Notes: generated by a model from the sequence alone, not told the origin. A stretch of 64,000 nucleotides of DNA from Laburnicola sp. R22_1 (GCA_014281115.1 JACONQ010000002.1:124001-188000); one strand, 5' to 3'. Positions 42,532 to 54,244 are shown, counted from the stretch's first letter. A program made the numbers and translations.

Positions 42532-45500
42532 ATGTCTCTACCGGGCTCTGGGGGTGCCACTTCACTGGCAACGGGCGACTTTGAGGCCATCGACTCTCTC
42601 ACGACGGCTTTCTCACAATCAACAGCTCCCGAGATGGAGGACAATGTTGACTGGGGTGATAGCCCCTTCGATGAACTGACATTCCCCGGCCTTCCTCTCG
42701 ACCTCGAGTCAAACGGAGCTCCGTATCAAGAACATTTCGATTTCGATCTCGATCGCGCAGACCATGAACAATGGGACCTGCCTTCTGGAGAACCATGGAC
42801 CCCGCGTAAGTCACTTTGGTACAGCAGTCGAGCATCTACTCACCCCTCGCAGATTTTGATCAGGAGCATGCACGCCTTAAGCCAAGCATCAGCCTGGCGC
42901 AGAGGTCAAGGATTGGGGTGCATCTTAACCGCCGGGAGCCGACAAGAGACGACTACTCCAATTTCGTCTTGTATCAGGGTAGTCAGAAGATCTACGAGGC
43001 TGTCTTCCTCAAGGCCTTTCTGTCACATGCTCTGCACCCTGCCCAGCTCCAGTTATGTCTTTCCAGCCACTACGACCAAGGTGGTAATGTCCAACAATAC
43101 CTCAAATCAGTCTTGGACAACGCCAACCAGATCATCACGAAGATGATGTGGAACACACATTCGCGCACTGTGAACCTCATGGCCAACGATAAAAAGGAGA
43201 TCACCCCATTTTGGGACTTTCAGCAATTTGATAAGCGACTCTTCAATAACTTCTCCTCAAGCAATACGTTCCCGGTCGTCCATATGATGAACGAGTCTTG
43301 GCACAGAGCGTTCAATCCTCCTTCAATGGTGCGATACACTGCCAAACAGTATCCCATCAGCGTGCATAGTTCGCCATTTGAAGAGATTGACGAAGTTACC
43401 AGGACGCTCTTCGAACCTCAAAGCACAACTCACACGACGGCCCGCGACCGAGTCGTGCGTCCACCGTCCATTAAGAAACCCAAGACCCGCAATTTACCAG
43501 GCGCAGCCATACGCAAGGATCATGTCAATGCTCGTGATACTTGGACTCGCGGGATTAGAGGTTTCGCGGTTCCCGAAAGCACTGGTGCGATTCAGGACTC
43601 GAGACGCTACCTACCTCTTAACAGACTTGAGACCTCGAATCCTGTGCTCGAAGCAAGAGCGACCAATGAGAATAAGGAGTTCAATCCCAGCGACCAGGAT
43701 GTTCTGGGCGAAGTGATAGACCGCGTCGATGAGTTCTATTCAGCTCACACTCACGATACTACCATGGGCGCAGAATCGGCATTAAATACGGTACGTATAG
43801 CCGATTCTTCTAATGAAGAACCCACTCGTCTCGAGGCATTGGTTGCTTCGCACGGGTCTGGTGTCTTGCTGCAAGACTCAGGCCCATCTTCAATATCCGA
43901 GGACATACCAAGTCCCAGCACCAGCGTTCCATTGTGGCGCAAGAGGCTAATCGAGGACCATAAGCGCCGACTAGCTGAACGGTTCCCACCGTCGCAGCAG
44001 CAGCCAGGCGAAATCCTCTGGAACATCAAGGCGCTTGTCGACCAAGCCGTTAATCGTGGTACTTTGAAGCCCCCCACACCGATGGCCCAAGAATTCATCG
44101 AAGCCGCCGCTCGTAAGCAAGAGGAACAGAGGAGGCCGGTTGTCTTGAAACAACATGGGGTCATTGACGAGGGTCAGGGAGCTGCAAGAAATGGGCTCGA
44201 CGAGGCTGCGACAGCGGCGGTAGAGCTGAGGAAGCGGACCGAGAAGCGGACCACGAAGCGTGCGGGACATTCAGCCTCGGTTGATGGGCCGAGGAAACGT
44301 CGCAAAGTCACTCAAAAAGCAAAAAAGAAGACGACGGCTCAACGGCCGAGTTCAAAGCCAAAGGAAAACCTTGACAGAGTCATTCCGCTTGGTGGTGACC
44401 CGACAAGCGTCGCATCTCATTCACATCCCTCGAAAACACTCGAAAGCCATCAGGCCCTACCACCAAACGCATATTTCGAGAAGACGATCGAGGACGAAAA
44501 GCCCGTGTGGCGCTGCGGAATCAAGCATGCCATGGGCTACTACTACAATGCCGGGGACAGAAAGAACTGCCCAGGTTGCTTCACTTCGATCAGTGAGAAC
44601 CCGAAGCTCAAGACAATGGACTTCTACATGCCGTCGAGATCGCACTTTTACCAGCCCGCGCCTGATTACATTTGGACGCCGAGCAAACAGCTTACCAAGC
44701 AGAGACGAACGACGCATCTTTCACATAACAGCATAGCCAAGGATGCGTACTGGGCTGCTATCAATGCTGGTGGCACTGCAGACGAGGCACGGCAGAAAGG
44801 CGTCGAAGCCGTAGAAGAGCATCTACGGCCGAAAACTCCATCGCGAGAGCCAACGCCCGAGCCTGCGCCCGAGCCCATCGATCTCGGCCCACACCCCAGC
44901 GGCTCAAAGACCATGGAACACGGCCAGACGATTCCCTCTTGCCACAGGTTCCAGAAAGAGGAGCGTTACGACGAGTTCGCTTGGCGCTGCGATGTCAACC
45001 ACGCTCTCGGACGGTATTATCTCGCTGGAAACGTAAAGTCGTGTCCTGGCTGCGGGTCCTGCAAATCCGGCCTCGGGAAGCGCGCCGATATGGACTTTTA
45101 CCTTCCTCCCGGCGCGATCGTGCGACAGAAGGCACCAGAGCTTGTCAAGTGGCGGCCGCGCAAGCCGTATAAGCTGACCAGGACGAGCAAGAAGGAGAAG
45201 CAGATTAATACGCATAATCAGATTTGCTCGAAGAAGTACTGGGAGGCTGTGGATGCGGGCCATGGGGCTGAGGAAGCGCTTGAGTTGGCGGTTAGAGCTA
45301 CGGATGCGCAGATCGATGCGAAGAATGAGGAGGCGAGGGCGAAGCTGGTTGAGGAGGAAGAGGAAGACGGAGACGAGCGTGTGGATGGGGAAAATGAGCG
45401 GGGAGAGAGGTCTAGTGCTGATGTTGGGGCTGAATCGGCTGAGGGAGGTAAAGAGCAAAGTCGAGGCAGGAACCGGGGTGGTGCGACAACGCATGTACTC

Positions 45501-45668
45501 TCGCTCGCTCCGCAGAAGAAGGATGGTCAGCACAAGGATAGCGGAGAATTGAGCGATGGGGAGCGGGAGGAAGTTACTGACTATGAGAGTGGGGATGAGT
45601 CGGAGCGGCAGACTCATGTTTCTATCTCGTCGGATGAGGAGGATACTTCTGGGTCGGATAGTGAGTAG
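42532..45668 (+). CDS. Nuclear-type protein with duplicated Cys/His domain, unknown
   Basis: Exons 42532-42805 and 42853-45668 join over a 47-bp intron (GTAAGT...CGCAG) to 1029 residues. The N-terminus is acidic (EDNVDWGDSPFDELTFPGLP). Residues about 100-270 form a compact region (NFVLYQGSQKIYEAVFLKAF, ... WDFQQFDKRLFNNF). A basic stretch (KRTEKRTTKRAGH, PRKRRKVTQKAKKK) looks like a nuclear signal. Two tandem copies of a module of about 120 residues follow: WRCGIKHAMGYYYNAGDRK-NCPGC and WRCDVNHALGRYYLAGNVK-SCPGC. Each is followed by MDFYxP, a W-R/T-P motif and a helical YWxAxxAG...EA segment. Cys-x3-His...Cys-x2-Cys in each copy suggests zinc binding. The tail is Glu/Asp/Ser-rich. I know no named family. 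A chromatin or RNA role is a guess. Confidence 0.8.
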
Positions 45669-46869
45669 GGAGAAGTGTGTGCGCAGGGGGAGCACTTTGC
45701 CCCGACTTTTGTATGATGGGTAGCGAGGAGCTGGAGGCGGTGTATGACGGAGGTGAGGACTGAGCAGTTGGCTTTTATCTTCGTGAGGCTTTTCTGTGTG
45801 GTCTTTCTTTTTGGAGTGGGGTGTTGTATTGCGTTGGGGAGGGAGGGGCTGGGATGGTGGATTAATTGTGTGTGTGGATGCGGCTAAGGCTGTCTGTATG
45901 CGGGGAGCTGGATGGGATGTATGTTTTCTGTTGTTATTTGTTTGTATTCCTGTCTGTCTTGATGGGCTGTCCCTGCATTTAATTGAAATTTATGTGCCTA
46001 ATATAACTCTTGCATCTATGCGCTTTGCAATAGTTCGATCCTACGGATTCCTACCGTTGCTTTCAATAGACCTTTCCTATTCAGCATTAGCGTAATCTTA
46101 GCACGTGCTTGGACTACGACCGTCCGGCAGTCGTGGTACAGGGCTCGAATGTAACCTCCCACACCTCCTTTTCTCAATCTTCTATGCCTGCCTGCCTGCC
46201 TGCCTTTATACCAATACCTAGCTTCGCACGTACAGATCCGCCTTACCACCACCCACAGGCTGGACTTTCCACGTTGTTGAAGTATTGAGGAGAGGAGACG
46301 AGACGAGACGAGTGACGCCCTCCGTAGTGTGTACGTATGACCTGGAGACGAAGTGCGGAATTTGAGGATGGTGTGCGAATATCGGTACGCCCTGGGCGAC
46401 TCGGCGGGGGAGATGTGCATGCAGGTGGTGATTATTGATATATGCATGCAGGAATGAAGTTGCGGAGGACGTGGCCGGAGATGCTGTGGGTGGGCGGAGC
46501 ATATCCGAAGGATTCCTGTCCTGCCTGAATGGGAAGTATACAAGGACAGACCTCCAGGTGGTCAGGCCGCGGTCATTGGATAGCCCAAAGATGAGAGTCG
46601 AAGGATGAAACCCAGGTCTGGCCGAGTGCGCCGGGACCCGCGCCCGGGCAAGAAAATGTGCTGCGGACCCACTCGACGCGTGGCTTGCGCTGTGCTCACT
46701 GCTCTGCCTGCTCTCTTTGTCTTTTTCCATTGTGGTACTGCTACTACAGTACAGCTTTCTAGGTAGAGTTTCTGTCAACCTAGCCGTTCTTTTGGGTTCT
46801 TTCTTGTAATTTTGTCGCTCACTATGCTTGTGTTTTGAGTGTTTTTGTTTGGATAGGATTGCTTGTAAT
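45669..46869. other. Intergenic with short tandem repeats
   Basis: No gene. A GCCT tetranucleotide run (46186-46205) and GAGAC runs near 46295-46312 are present. The last part is the promoter side of the ECM33-like gene. Confidence 0.5.
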
Positions 46870-48321
46870 ATGGGGTATACCGGCCTTGCGATCGTTGGGT
46901 TGGTAATTCAGTTAATGGTTTGGAGAGTTGGTGCTATAGGTATGTCAGCTTTCTTTCGTTGAGTTAGAAATGATGCAAAGATGGCAAGTAAAAACATGAT
47001 TAACCTTCAACCAGATTGCAAGAGCACCAGTCAATTCACAATCGAATCTGCAGAAGATGTATCCGAAATCAACAAATGCGCCACCTTCGGCGGCAGCATC
47101 CTCATATCAACCGGCGCACCGCCAGACCTCGCCCTCGACGGCATAAAATCCATCGCCGGCAACCTAACCGCGGCAAACATCCAAACCCTCCGCTCACTAT
47201 CCTCAACCTCCCTCTTCTCCGTCCCCACCATATCATTCGAATCCCTCCCTCACCTATCAACCCTCGCCTTCCCCGCCATCACCACCTTCTCCTCTCTCCG
47301 CCTCATCGACCTTCCCCAGCTCCAAACCTGCACCTTCGCCACCGGCGCCATCTCCGCCGAAATCGAATCCGTAACCATCTCCCACACCTCCCTCCAAAAT
47401 CTAGACTGGCTCAAATGGCCCATCGGCTCCGTCCTAAACATCACCTCAAACGCAAACCTCACCGCCTTCCACATCCCCTACAACGCCATCAACAGCGCCA
47501 CCACCCTCGCCGGAAACCCGTCTCTCCAATCCATCGACGTCGCCGCCGTCTCCCTCATCCCAGGCAGCTTCGACGTCTCCACCAACGACGCCGTCGATAC
47601 CCTCGCTTTCACGAAATTGGAGACTATAGCGGGGTATGTGCAGCTCAGCGGCGGGTATACTAACATCTCCATGCCGGCGCTGCACAGCATAGACGGCTAC
47701 CTGAAAGCGGAATCTACGCACGACATCCACGACCTGTGCGCGACGCTGGATGCGCAGAAATTCACGGGCCACTATGACTGCGCGTCTAACGCAGAAGTCG
47801 CAGAAGTCGCAAACGAGGCAGACGCATCGCAGAATAGCAATGCGCCGGGGACGAGCTCTTCAGCGGCGCCGTCCGCGTCGGCGACGGAGCTCCCAACCTA
47901 CGAAAAAGACGATACAATGAGTCTCGGCGCAAAACTCGGCATCGCGGTTGCCGTCCTCGCCCTCGCTATCTTCGGCCTCGCGGCCTTCTGTTTCTTTTTC
48001 CGCGTGCGGTCGCGCGCCAAAGTGCGGGAGATATCTGCCGCGCCCTCTCCGTTCATGACACCTACATCACCCATACAAGAACCGAAACCTGTCTTTGAAC
48101 CAGCGGGGAGTAGTAGAGCGGAGGAGCTGGATGCGGGGTTTGGGAGGGCAGAGTTGCCGGGGAAAGAGGCGCAGGAGATGGAGGCTGGGGTGCCAGTGGA
48201 GTTGGATGGGGGGAATGGGGCGTTGGGTGGTGCTGGTGGGGTGGGGGGACGGGCGAGTTTGAGGAGCATGAGTAGTGTGGGGAGCCAGGTGCCGCTTATG
48301 AGGTATGAGTTGCCTGGTTGA
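46870..48321 (+). CDS. ECM33-like cell-surface protein with transmembrane tail
   Basis: The main exon from about 46981 to 48321 encodes a receptor L-domain-like protein: CKSTSQFTIESAEDVSEI with a Cys in INKCATFGGSILI, then repeated beta-helix turns (IAGNLTAANIQTLRSL, LTAFHIPYNAINSATTLAG, ETIAGYVQLSG), a Cys pair near the end of the domain, a Ser/Ala-rich stalk, one membrane segment (LGIAVAVLALAIFGLAAFCF) and a basic, Gly-rich cytosolic tail. ECM33 family members organise the cell wall. Most have a GPI tail; this one has a true membrane anchor with about 100 residues inside. ATG at 46870 starts a signal-like peptide (MGYTGLAIVGL) in the same frame. One TGA lies between, and a 78-bp intron 46903-46980 would join them, but its splice sites (GTAATT, CAAAG) are weak, so exon 1 is tentative. 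Confidence 0.75.
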
Positions 48322-48766
48322 GGGCGGGGAAGGGGCCGGGAACGAATAGTATCTTTGTTGTTGTTGTTGGGAGCGTGGCGTGTTGGTGTTTGGTCTTGCT
48401 TGAACGGCGTGCGTTGCTCTGATTGCCGTTCTGGGGCTTGCTTTCTTTCTTGTCGGGAAGAATGCATGGGTACGTGCTCTCGCGCCATCGTTCGGGGGTT
48501 GATGGCGCTTTCCGATAGAGTTGTATGCCCAGCTAGACACAATCCGTAACGATAGATAGGATATGAGAAAGCGTTGGAAAGTATCAAATGTCTGCAAAGT
48601 TTATGCCAGATGGTTATTGCTGATGATGCGTCAGTCCAGCGACAGAATCTCCCAACGGCAACAACATATCACACTGGTCACAAGCATACTCTCCAACTTG
48701 TAAAAGCTCACAACACTCAAACAACACGCACACTGACGCGATTGAAAACTTTATGCATTAAAACTC
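48322..48766. other. Short convergent intergenic region
   Basis: It lies between the ECM33-like gene and the reverse-strand MFS relic, and holds their 3' flanks. No further gene is seen. Confidence 0.5.
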
Positions 48767-49727
48767 CTATAACCCATAATCCCATCGTCCCATCATATCC
48801 CTAAATCTTTCCCCATCCCCTCTCCACTCCCTAAACACCCTCCTCCCCTTCAAATCCTGCAACCTCTTCGCCACATTCCAACTCAAATGCCTCTCAAAAT
48901 TCGGACTCACCGCACTAAACACAATCAACAAAACACTAAAAGGAATAGTAGCATAAAACACCACGCGAAAGCTCTCAATATACGCCTGCCGCGGTGGTGG
49001 CGCTGGGCGTGACGAGTGCGGGCAGGTAGGTCGCGAGTTTGTTGGAGAGGATGCTGCTGTAGATGGTGGTGGAGACGGCGCCGCCGATGCCGCGGAGGGA
49101 GCCCAGGACGCCGGCGGCGAGGCCGATGTCTTGCGCTTCCCAGAGGAGCGTTACGCCGGGGAAGGAGATGTTTTCGATCCAGCCGATGGCTATGGCGGGC
49201 GGGCGTTAGAACCTCAATGGCGGTGAAGATAGAAGATAGGGGGGTTTCCTTACCAAAAGTCGCGAGTACATCGAGCGAGATGAATGTAGTGTACCCGTCT
49301 GGTCGCAGTCCTGCTTGGCCGCCTAAACAGGCCAGCGCGACGACAGATAGGATTATAAGCTGCCATTTTACCTTAGGTACGTAGGAGATTGCGAAACCAC
49401 CGAACGTCTGACCGAGCAGGATGCCGCCGACGACGACTGAGGACGCCCAGCCAATCTTGATAACGTCTGTGGTGTAGACGGTGCCGAGGATAGTTGGCCA
49501 GAGAACGGTGAGGGCGTAGTACACCATTGAGCCGAGGGTGGCGACCATGACGATGGCGACGAACTCGAGTTTCTTGAAGAGGCGCGAGGGCATGATGGCT
49601 TGGCCTTTGAAGACGTATTGCTCGTAGAGGCCGAATGCGACTAGGGTGGCTGCGCCGATGAGGATGGTGCAGAGAACGGCAGCTAGATCGGTGGCCAGTC
49701 ATAGGCTGGGAATAGTGGTATGGAATA

Positions 49728-51260
49728 CGGAGGTGCCTTTCAAAAGTTTTTGCCCACCTTGGCGAGCAGGGGTATGCGCCACATTCCAGATCGGGAAGCA
49801 TCTCCGAGTTGACGTGGCCACTTCTCAACCTCAGGCCTTACCCTCTGTAACTACTACTCTCTGTCAATTGATCTATCTAGTACTGTCGCTATGGTTCATC
49901 ACGATAACTCTACTCGTGCCACGGTAGTCGTTCTTAAGGCTATAGGCAAGTCAAACAATGAGATCACCGGACTCACTGGAATCGAGAAGCGTACGATCAA
50001 CTCTATATACGCGCGAGCAATCGAGCGAGGTTTCGATCCAGGCCAGCGGCCGCTGAAGCTTGAAGATAAGCATCTTGAAAACGCCTATCGATCTGGCCGG
50101 CCATCAAAGCAATCTGAAGTCTCCGAGAAAGTAGTCAACACCGTACGCACTGATCGATATGGGCGAGAGAAGTCTTGCGCTGACGTTGCTGGCGCACTTA
50201 GCCAAGAAGGATTCAATATCTCAGCTGCCACAGTCTGGCGAATCTTAAGGAAGGCAGGCTTCAAGAAGACCAAGCCAACGAGGAAGCCTGGGTTGACGAA
50301 GCAGATGAAGGAGGATCGATATAAGTGGTGCCAGGCCCATCAAGACTGGACGCTTGAAGATTGGAAGAATGTTATCTGGTCAGACGAAACGTCTGTTGTT
50401 CTCAACCATAGGCGTGGAGGATATCGAGTATGGAGGAAAGCAGATGAGGCCTTCGTACGGAGCTGTATTCGTGAGAGATGGAAAGGCTACTCTGAATTTA
50501 TGTTTTGGGGCTGTTTCTCGTACGACAAGAAGGGCCCCTGTCACTGCTGGACGCCAGAAACAAAGAAAGAGAAGGAGGCTGCTGCTGCTCAAATTGATGA
50601 ACTGAACAAGGAGCTTGAGCCTATCAAAAGGCTGAGTGGGAGCTTGAGAATGGCATGCGTCGCCTAGGTCTCCGTACCAAGCCTGGACGGCTGCCCCAGT
50701 GGAGATGGAACCAGAGGACTGGAAAGCTCAGCCGAGGCAGTGGCTCAGGAATTGACTAGTACCAGTACCAGACAACAATTCTGCTGCCAAAGCTTATTCC
50801 TTTTGCAAAGCAGTGTAAGGCTACGCGGCCTAGAACAGTTGTACAGGAAGACAAGGCGCCTTCTCACGACCACTACGTTCAAAGCTATATATATAGCATT
50901 CATGATGTTAAGAGGATTATCTGGTGTGGTAACTCTCCTGATTTGAATTCTATTGAGCCTTGCTGGCCATGGATGAAAAGGGCTACTACGAAGAAAGGAG
51001 CTCCTAAGAATAGAGCAGAGGCAGTACGGGCATGGGAGCAGTGCTGGAGAGAGCTGCCTCAGGAGAAAATACAGGCTTGGATTGAGCGGATTCCATACCA
51101 TATAGAACAGATCCTTGAGCTCAATGGAGGCAACGAGTATAAGGAGGGTCGGAGGCTCAGGAAGCCAGAGCTAGAGCCAGCCGGAGAACGCTCTTAATTA
51201 GGAATAGCACAGAACCCCCTGCTCGCCAAGGTGGGCAAAAACTTTTGAAAGGCACCTCCG
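49728..51260 (+). mobile_element. Tc1/mariner element inside an MFS intron
   Basis: It is flanked by TA (49726-49727 and 51261-51262). Its inverted termini begin CGGAGGTGCCTTTCAAAAG and run about 45 bp with near identity. On the MFS strand the flanks rebuild an intron: GTAAG directly before the insertion and, after it, ...CTATGAC...CTAG. The transposon therefore landed five bases behind a 5' splice site. The transposase is on the opposite strand to the host gene. The composition is normal and RIP is slight. Confidence 0.9.
49891..51197 (+). pseudogene. Tc1/mariner transposase, one frameshift and one stop
   Basis: The frame from 49891 gives an N-terminal helix-turn-helix pair (IGKSNNEITGLTGIEKRTIN ... 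INISAATVWRILRKAGF-type) and the first catalytic Asp in NVIWSDETSVV (about 50370-50400). Near 50630 a 1-bp shift after ELEPIK moves the frame to AEWELENGMRRLGLRTKPG. TAG at about 50757 stands where Trp is expected. Downstream VVQEDKAPSHDHYVQ (second Asp) and GNSPDLNSIEPCWPW (third Asp) are intact up to the stop at 51197. The element cannot now make active transposase, but it is close to doing so, so the damage is recent. Confidence 0.88.
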
Positions 51261-51684
51261 TACTTACCGGACGTCCAGGGGTACGTGGTCCCACCCCAGC
51301 TCAGCCCTATCAAGAAGAGGACGGTGCCAGCGACGAAGAGAAACATGCCTATAAAGTCTAGGTCCTTGAACTGCTGCCATTTGGACTTTCCGGAAACGTG
51401 GAGTTGGTCGTACGTGGGCGGGTGGTAAAGGAACTGGTAAAGGATGACGGTGATGCCGGTGAGAATGATCCCTAAGTAGTACGACCAGCGCCCGCCAGCT
51501 GCAGTCTTGAGGATAAATGTTCGCGCAATGATCGGTCCAAAGACTGTACTTGGTCAGCAAGTCAATCTCGTAGATAAGCATTCTCAAATTTACCAGCAAA
51601 TGGCAGAGACGATAAGAAGACGAGTGTGACGATCGGTCCCCTCTGCTTGTTGGGCACCAGTTCTCCCAGCGCAATGCCGAAATA

Positions 51685-53835
51685 CCGTGGGTCACCACCT
51701 GGTGCACGGCCCCACCTGGTGCACGGTTTCCAGATGCCCACACCCACAACTTTTGCAGCTGTAGAGTCGCATATATATTGTATTATCGCGAGATTTTTTA
51801 GTGGAGGGCTTTTAAGGACCTATTTGATTAATTGGTAACGATAAACTACGTGCGATACCTCTGTGGGAGGCGTACTTTGCGGGTGCGCGTGGCAGGGCCG
51901 GGTGTAGGCACCACATTAACTACAGATGATATATCCACACCAACATCCTCTGTCTCCTTAGCGACTTAAGGAGGTGGTGCAAAGGCCTTTTGACGGCGTC
52001 TATTACCCTTTTTGGAGAATTGTATATCTTGCTGGAGTTGCTTTTTGGCTTCGCGCGCGATCCTAGCTTCTTCGCGCTGCACAGCCTTCTCGCGCTGTTC
52101 TTAAAGGCGTATTTCTTTGGCCACCTCTCTTATGCGCTGCCTCTCTTCAAGCATAGTAGCCTTCTCCTGCTTCTGCTGCTCCCTACGCTTGATCTCCTCA
52201 GACTTCTGTTGTTGTAGTAGCTGCTTATTGGCATCCTTTTGTGCTTGGCGATCGCGGGCGTCCTTAACTTTGGATAGCGACTAGAATATAGCTCCACTAT
52301 TATACTCCTGCAGTGCCTTAAGTAATAGAGGCCTGCCACGTTAACGGCGCTTCTTCTCATTAACAAAGGCCCCTCTAAGTCGCTCGTTTTCATGCTGGAG
52401 GAGCTGTTTTTGTACAGCCATCACGTGAATCGTCTGGCTTAGCTGTTGGGAGCGTCGATCGTAGATATCCTCCACTACCTGGCGCAGTAATCGCTCAATC
52501 TTTCTCCAATCTGAAGCGCTGAGTACGGAAGTAGTACTATCGCTTGATGAGGGCCTCTTAGTCTCCTCTATTTTAAACTTCTTAAGTATAGCCTCTAGGT
52601 CTAACGGCGAAAGCCCTGTGACTTGAAAAGCCGTTAAGATCGTCTTTTCCTTAAACGTTGTATGCTAGGCCTTATAGAACAAGCGGAAGAAGTCTCTTTT
52701 TGTAATCGCGGAGATGCCCTGGCAGCTATATATGAACTTGGAGAGCTCGTTTAAGTAGGCAGTTGATAGAGGCTTGAAAAGGCAGACGTCAAGCGGCTGC
52801 AAGGTGTGGGTAGCGTGGGGAGGATAGATGGCCAGAAGAATCCAATTGTTGTCGCAAAACTTGATAAACTCTATCGATATATGTAAGCTATGGCCGTTAA
52901 GGATAAGTAGACAATATAATTGTCTTGCCTTTGCTTTTGTTTCGCGATTAAACACCTGTTCAAGCCATAAGAGCCCTAGCTTGTTGTTAGTCCATCCACT
53001 GGGCGATAAGGCGAAGAAGGTTTTATGCTCTGCAGGGTTGAAATCTTAAAGCCATAAGTCTTATATCTTGCTAGAAATAGCCTAATAAATTAGCGCAGGC
53101 GTGAGATAGCTGCTGTCGGCGCAAATACAGGCTATCGTAGTTATCCACTCCCTATTACTGTCCTGGAGTGCTTGTTTCACGCCTCTGTGATTATATCGAT
53201 GGCGGGAGAACACACGCTTCATTTTTGATAGCACCCTAATTAAGAAGCCCTTCTTATCCATATTGTAGATATTGCGAGCCTCGATATTGTACTAAGTTAT
53301 CTTCTAGTCTAGGAGCTTAAAATATAGGGCGTATTTGAAGGCAGAGTCAGCTCTGTGGCGTGTGGAATTGATGCTGGATGCCTATTGAGATACAAGCTCA
53401 ATGTGATGCCGCGCAATAAAGCGATTAACCCAGTTTTTTCCTAGCTCTTTTCCTGCTATTTCTGCTGCGAAATTCTGTATTATCTCCCTTGTAGGTGGTA
53501 GCCCTTGTACACAGAGCTTATTAATATATTGTACGAGCTCAGTTTCCTGTGTAGAGTTGAGAAGGCGCATATTATTGACTTTCTCCGCATAGCTGCCGAT
53601 AACCCTGCGGTGACGCTTCGACAGCAACGTTTGATTAACACCGTACTTTTTCGCAGTCTGAGTATAATTAGGCTTCTCTCCAAGCTTCAGCGATTTTAAC
53701 GACTCTAGGGCAGCCTCCATTGGGTGTATATTGGTGGTGTAAAGCGATTCTGAAAGTGCGGGAGATTTGGTGTTGGCCGTGCACGAGGTGGGGCCGTGCA
53801 CGAGGTGGGACCGTGCACGAGGTGGTGACCCACGG
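51685..53835 (-). mobile_element. Fot1/pogo-type element (family D) in an MFS exon
   Basis: It is flanked by TA (51683-51684 and 53836-53837). The inverted termini read CCGTGGGTCACCACCTSGTG followed by repeated GTGCACGG/CCCACCT boxes, two boxes on the left and three on the right. It interrupts the MFS reading frame inside a Tyr codon (...DQLY / FGIALG...). Its transposase lies on the same strand as the MFS gene. Confidence 0.9.
51890..53720 (-). pseudogene. Fot1/pogo transposase relic (family D)
   Basis: ATG at 53720 (MEAALESLKSLKLGEKPNYT) opens an N-terminal helix-turn-helix region to about 53382: AKKYGVNQTLLSKRHR, then a CENP-B-like second DNA-binding part with GLPPTREIIQNFAAEIAGK and NWVNRFIARH. 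The catalytic core follows with IYNMDKKGFLI, LILNGHSLHIS (catalytic Asp changed to Asn) and ATHTLQPLDVCLFKPLS. The C-terminus is Lys/Glu/Gln-rich (QREEARIAREAKKQLQQ) and probably coiled. About ten TAG/TAA stops are spread over it, consistent with RIP. No CCHC knuckle is seen, unlike families A-C. Confidence 0.82.
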
Positions 53836-53961
53836 TAGAGCTGGTCAGCAGCAGCAATTCCGTTCAGCAGATTCGTACCGAGAAGGGTATCGATATTTTG
53901 CGCGGTGCATCCAATGAGACCCAGTACATTGGTACCCATGACTATCCATTTACGACCGAAT

Positions 53962-54118
53962 GAGTATGGAGTGGTTACTACCTAGGTAATATGTGCACGG
54001 GCATGGTGCACCTAAGTAATATTACGTAACTTATTACGTAACTTATTACTAAGCGTAAAAGCTTACTATAGCCGGCTGACGTCCCTCTTGGTAAGAATAG
54101 CTAAAGGAAAAAAACACA
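53962..54118. mobile_element. 157-bp insertion with 15-bp target duplication
   Basis: CATTTACGACCGAAT occurs at 53947-53961 and again at 54119-54133, and the MFS reading is continuous if the insert and one copy are removed (LSDIFGRK-WIVMGTNV). The insert contains TAATATTACGTAACTTATTACGTAA-like and GTGCAC motifs, has no inverted ends and no coding capacity. A 15-bp duplication suits a SINE-like or other short retroposed piece better than a cut-and-paste element. Confidence 0.75.
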
Positions 54119-54244
54119 CATTTACGACCGAATATGTCTGACAGACGGCCTGTGAGGAGAAAGCCGATCGATGAACCTATAGTCCATATTGTCGCCACCC
54201 AACTCAAGTTGTTAGATGGTCTAATATCCGTGTTGATTAATGAG

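Larger units (their letters stand above)
48767..54244 (-). pseudogene. TRI12-type MFS efflux pump gene broken by three insertions
   Basis: Four segments read in order on the reverse strand: 54244-54119 (INTDIRPSNNLSWVATIW, FLLTGRLSDIFGRK), 53961-53836 (WIVMGTNVLGLIGC, LLNGIAAADQL), 51684-51261 (FGIALGELVPNKQRGP, then LYHPPTYDQL after an intron, ending LSWGGTTYPWTS) and 49727-48767 (AVLCTILIGAATL, FVAIVMVATLGSMVYYALTV, then after an intron NISFPGVTLLWEAQDIG, finally NFERHLSWNVAKRLQDLKG). This is the fungal TRI12/SIT1-like major facilitator family, which exports toxic metabolites or carries siderophores at the plasma membrane. Between LPALVTPSATTAA and AYIESF about 40 residues are lost with a frame change (near 48995-49010). 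The first membrane helices upstream of 54244 are not found. Confidence 0.85.

Noticed and set aside
53962..54118. Reading the 157-bp insert in the MFS gene as an ordinary intron
   Set aside because: It has a GT near its start on the MFS strand but no AG end, and an exact 15-bp duplication flanks it, so insertion fits better.
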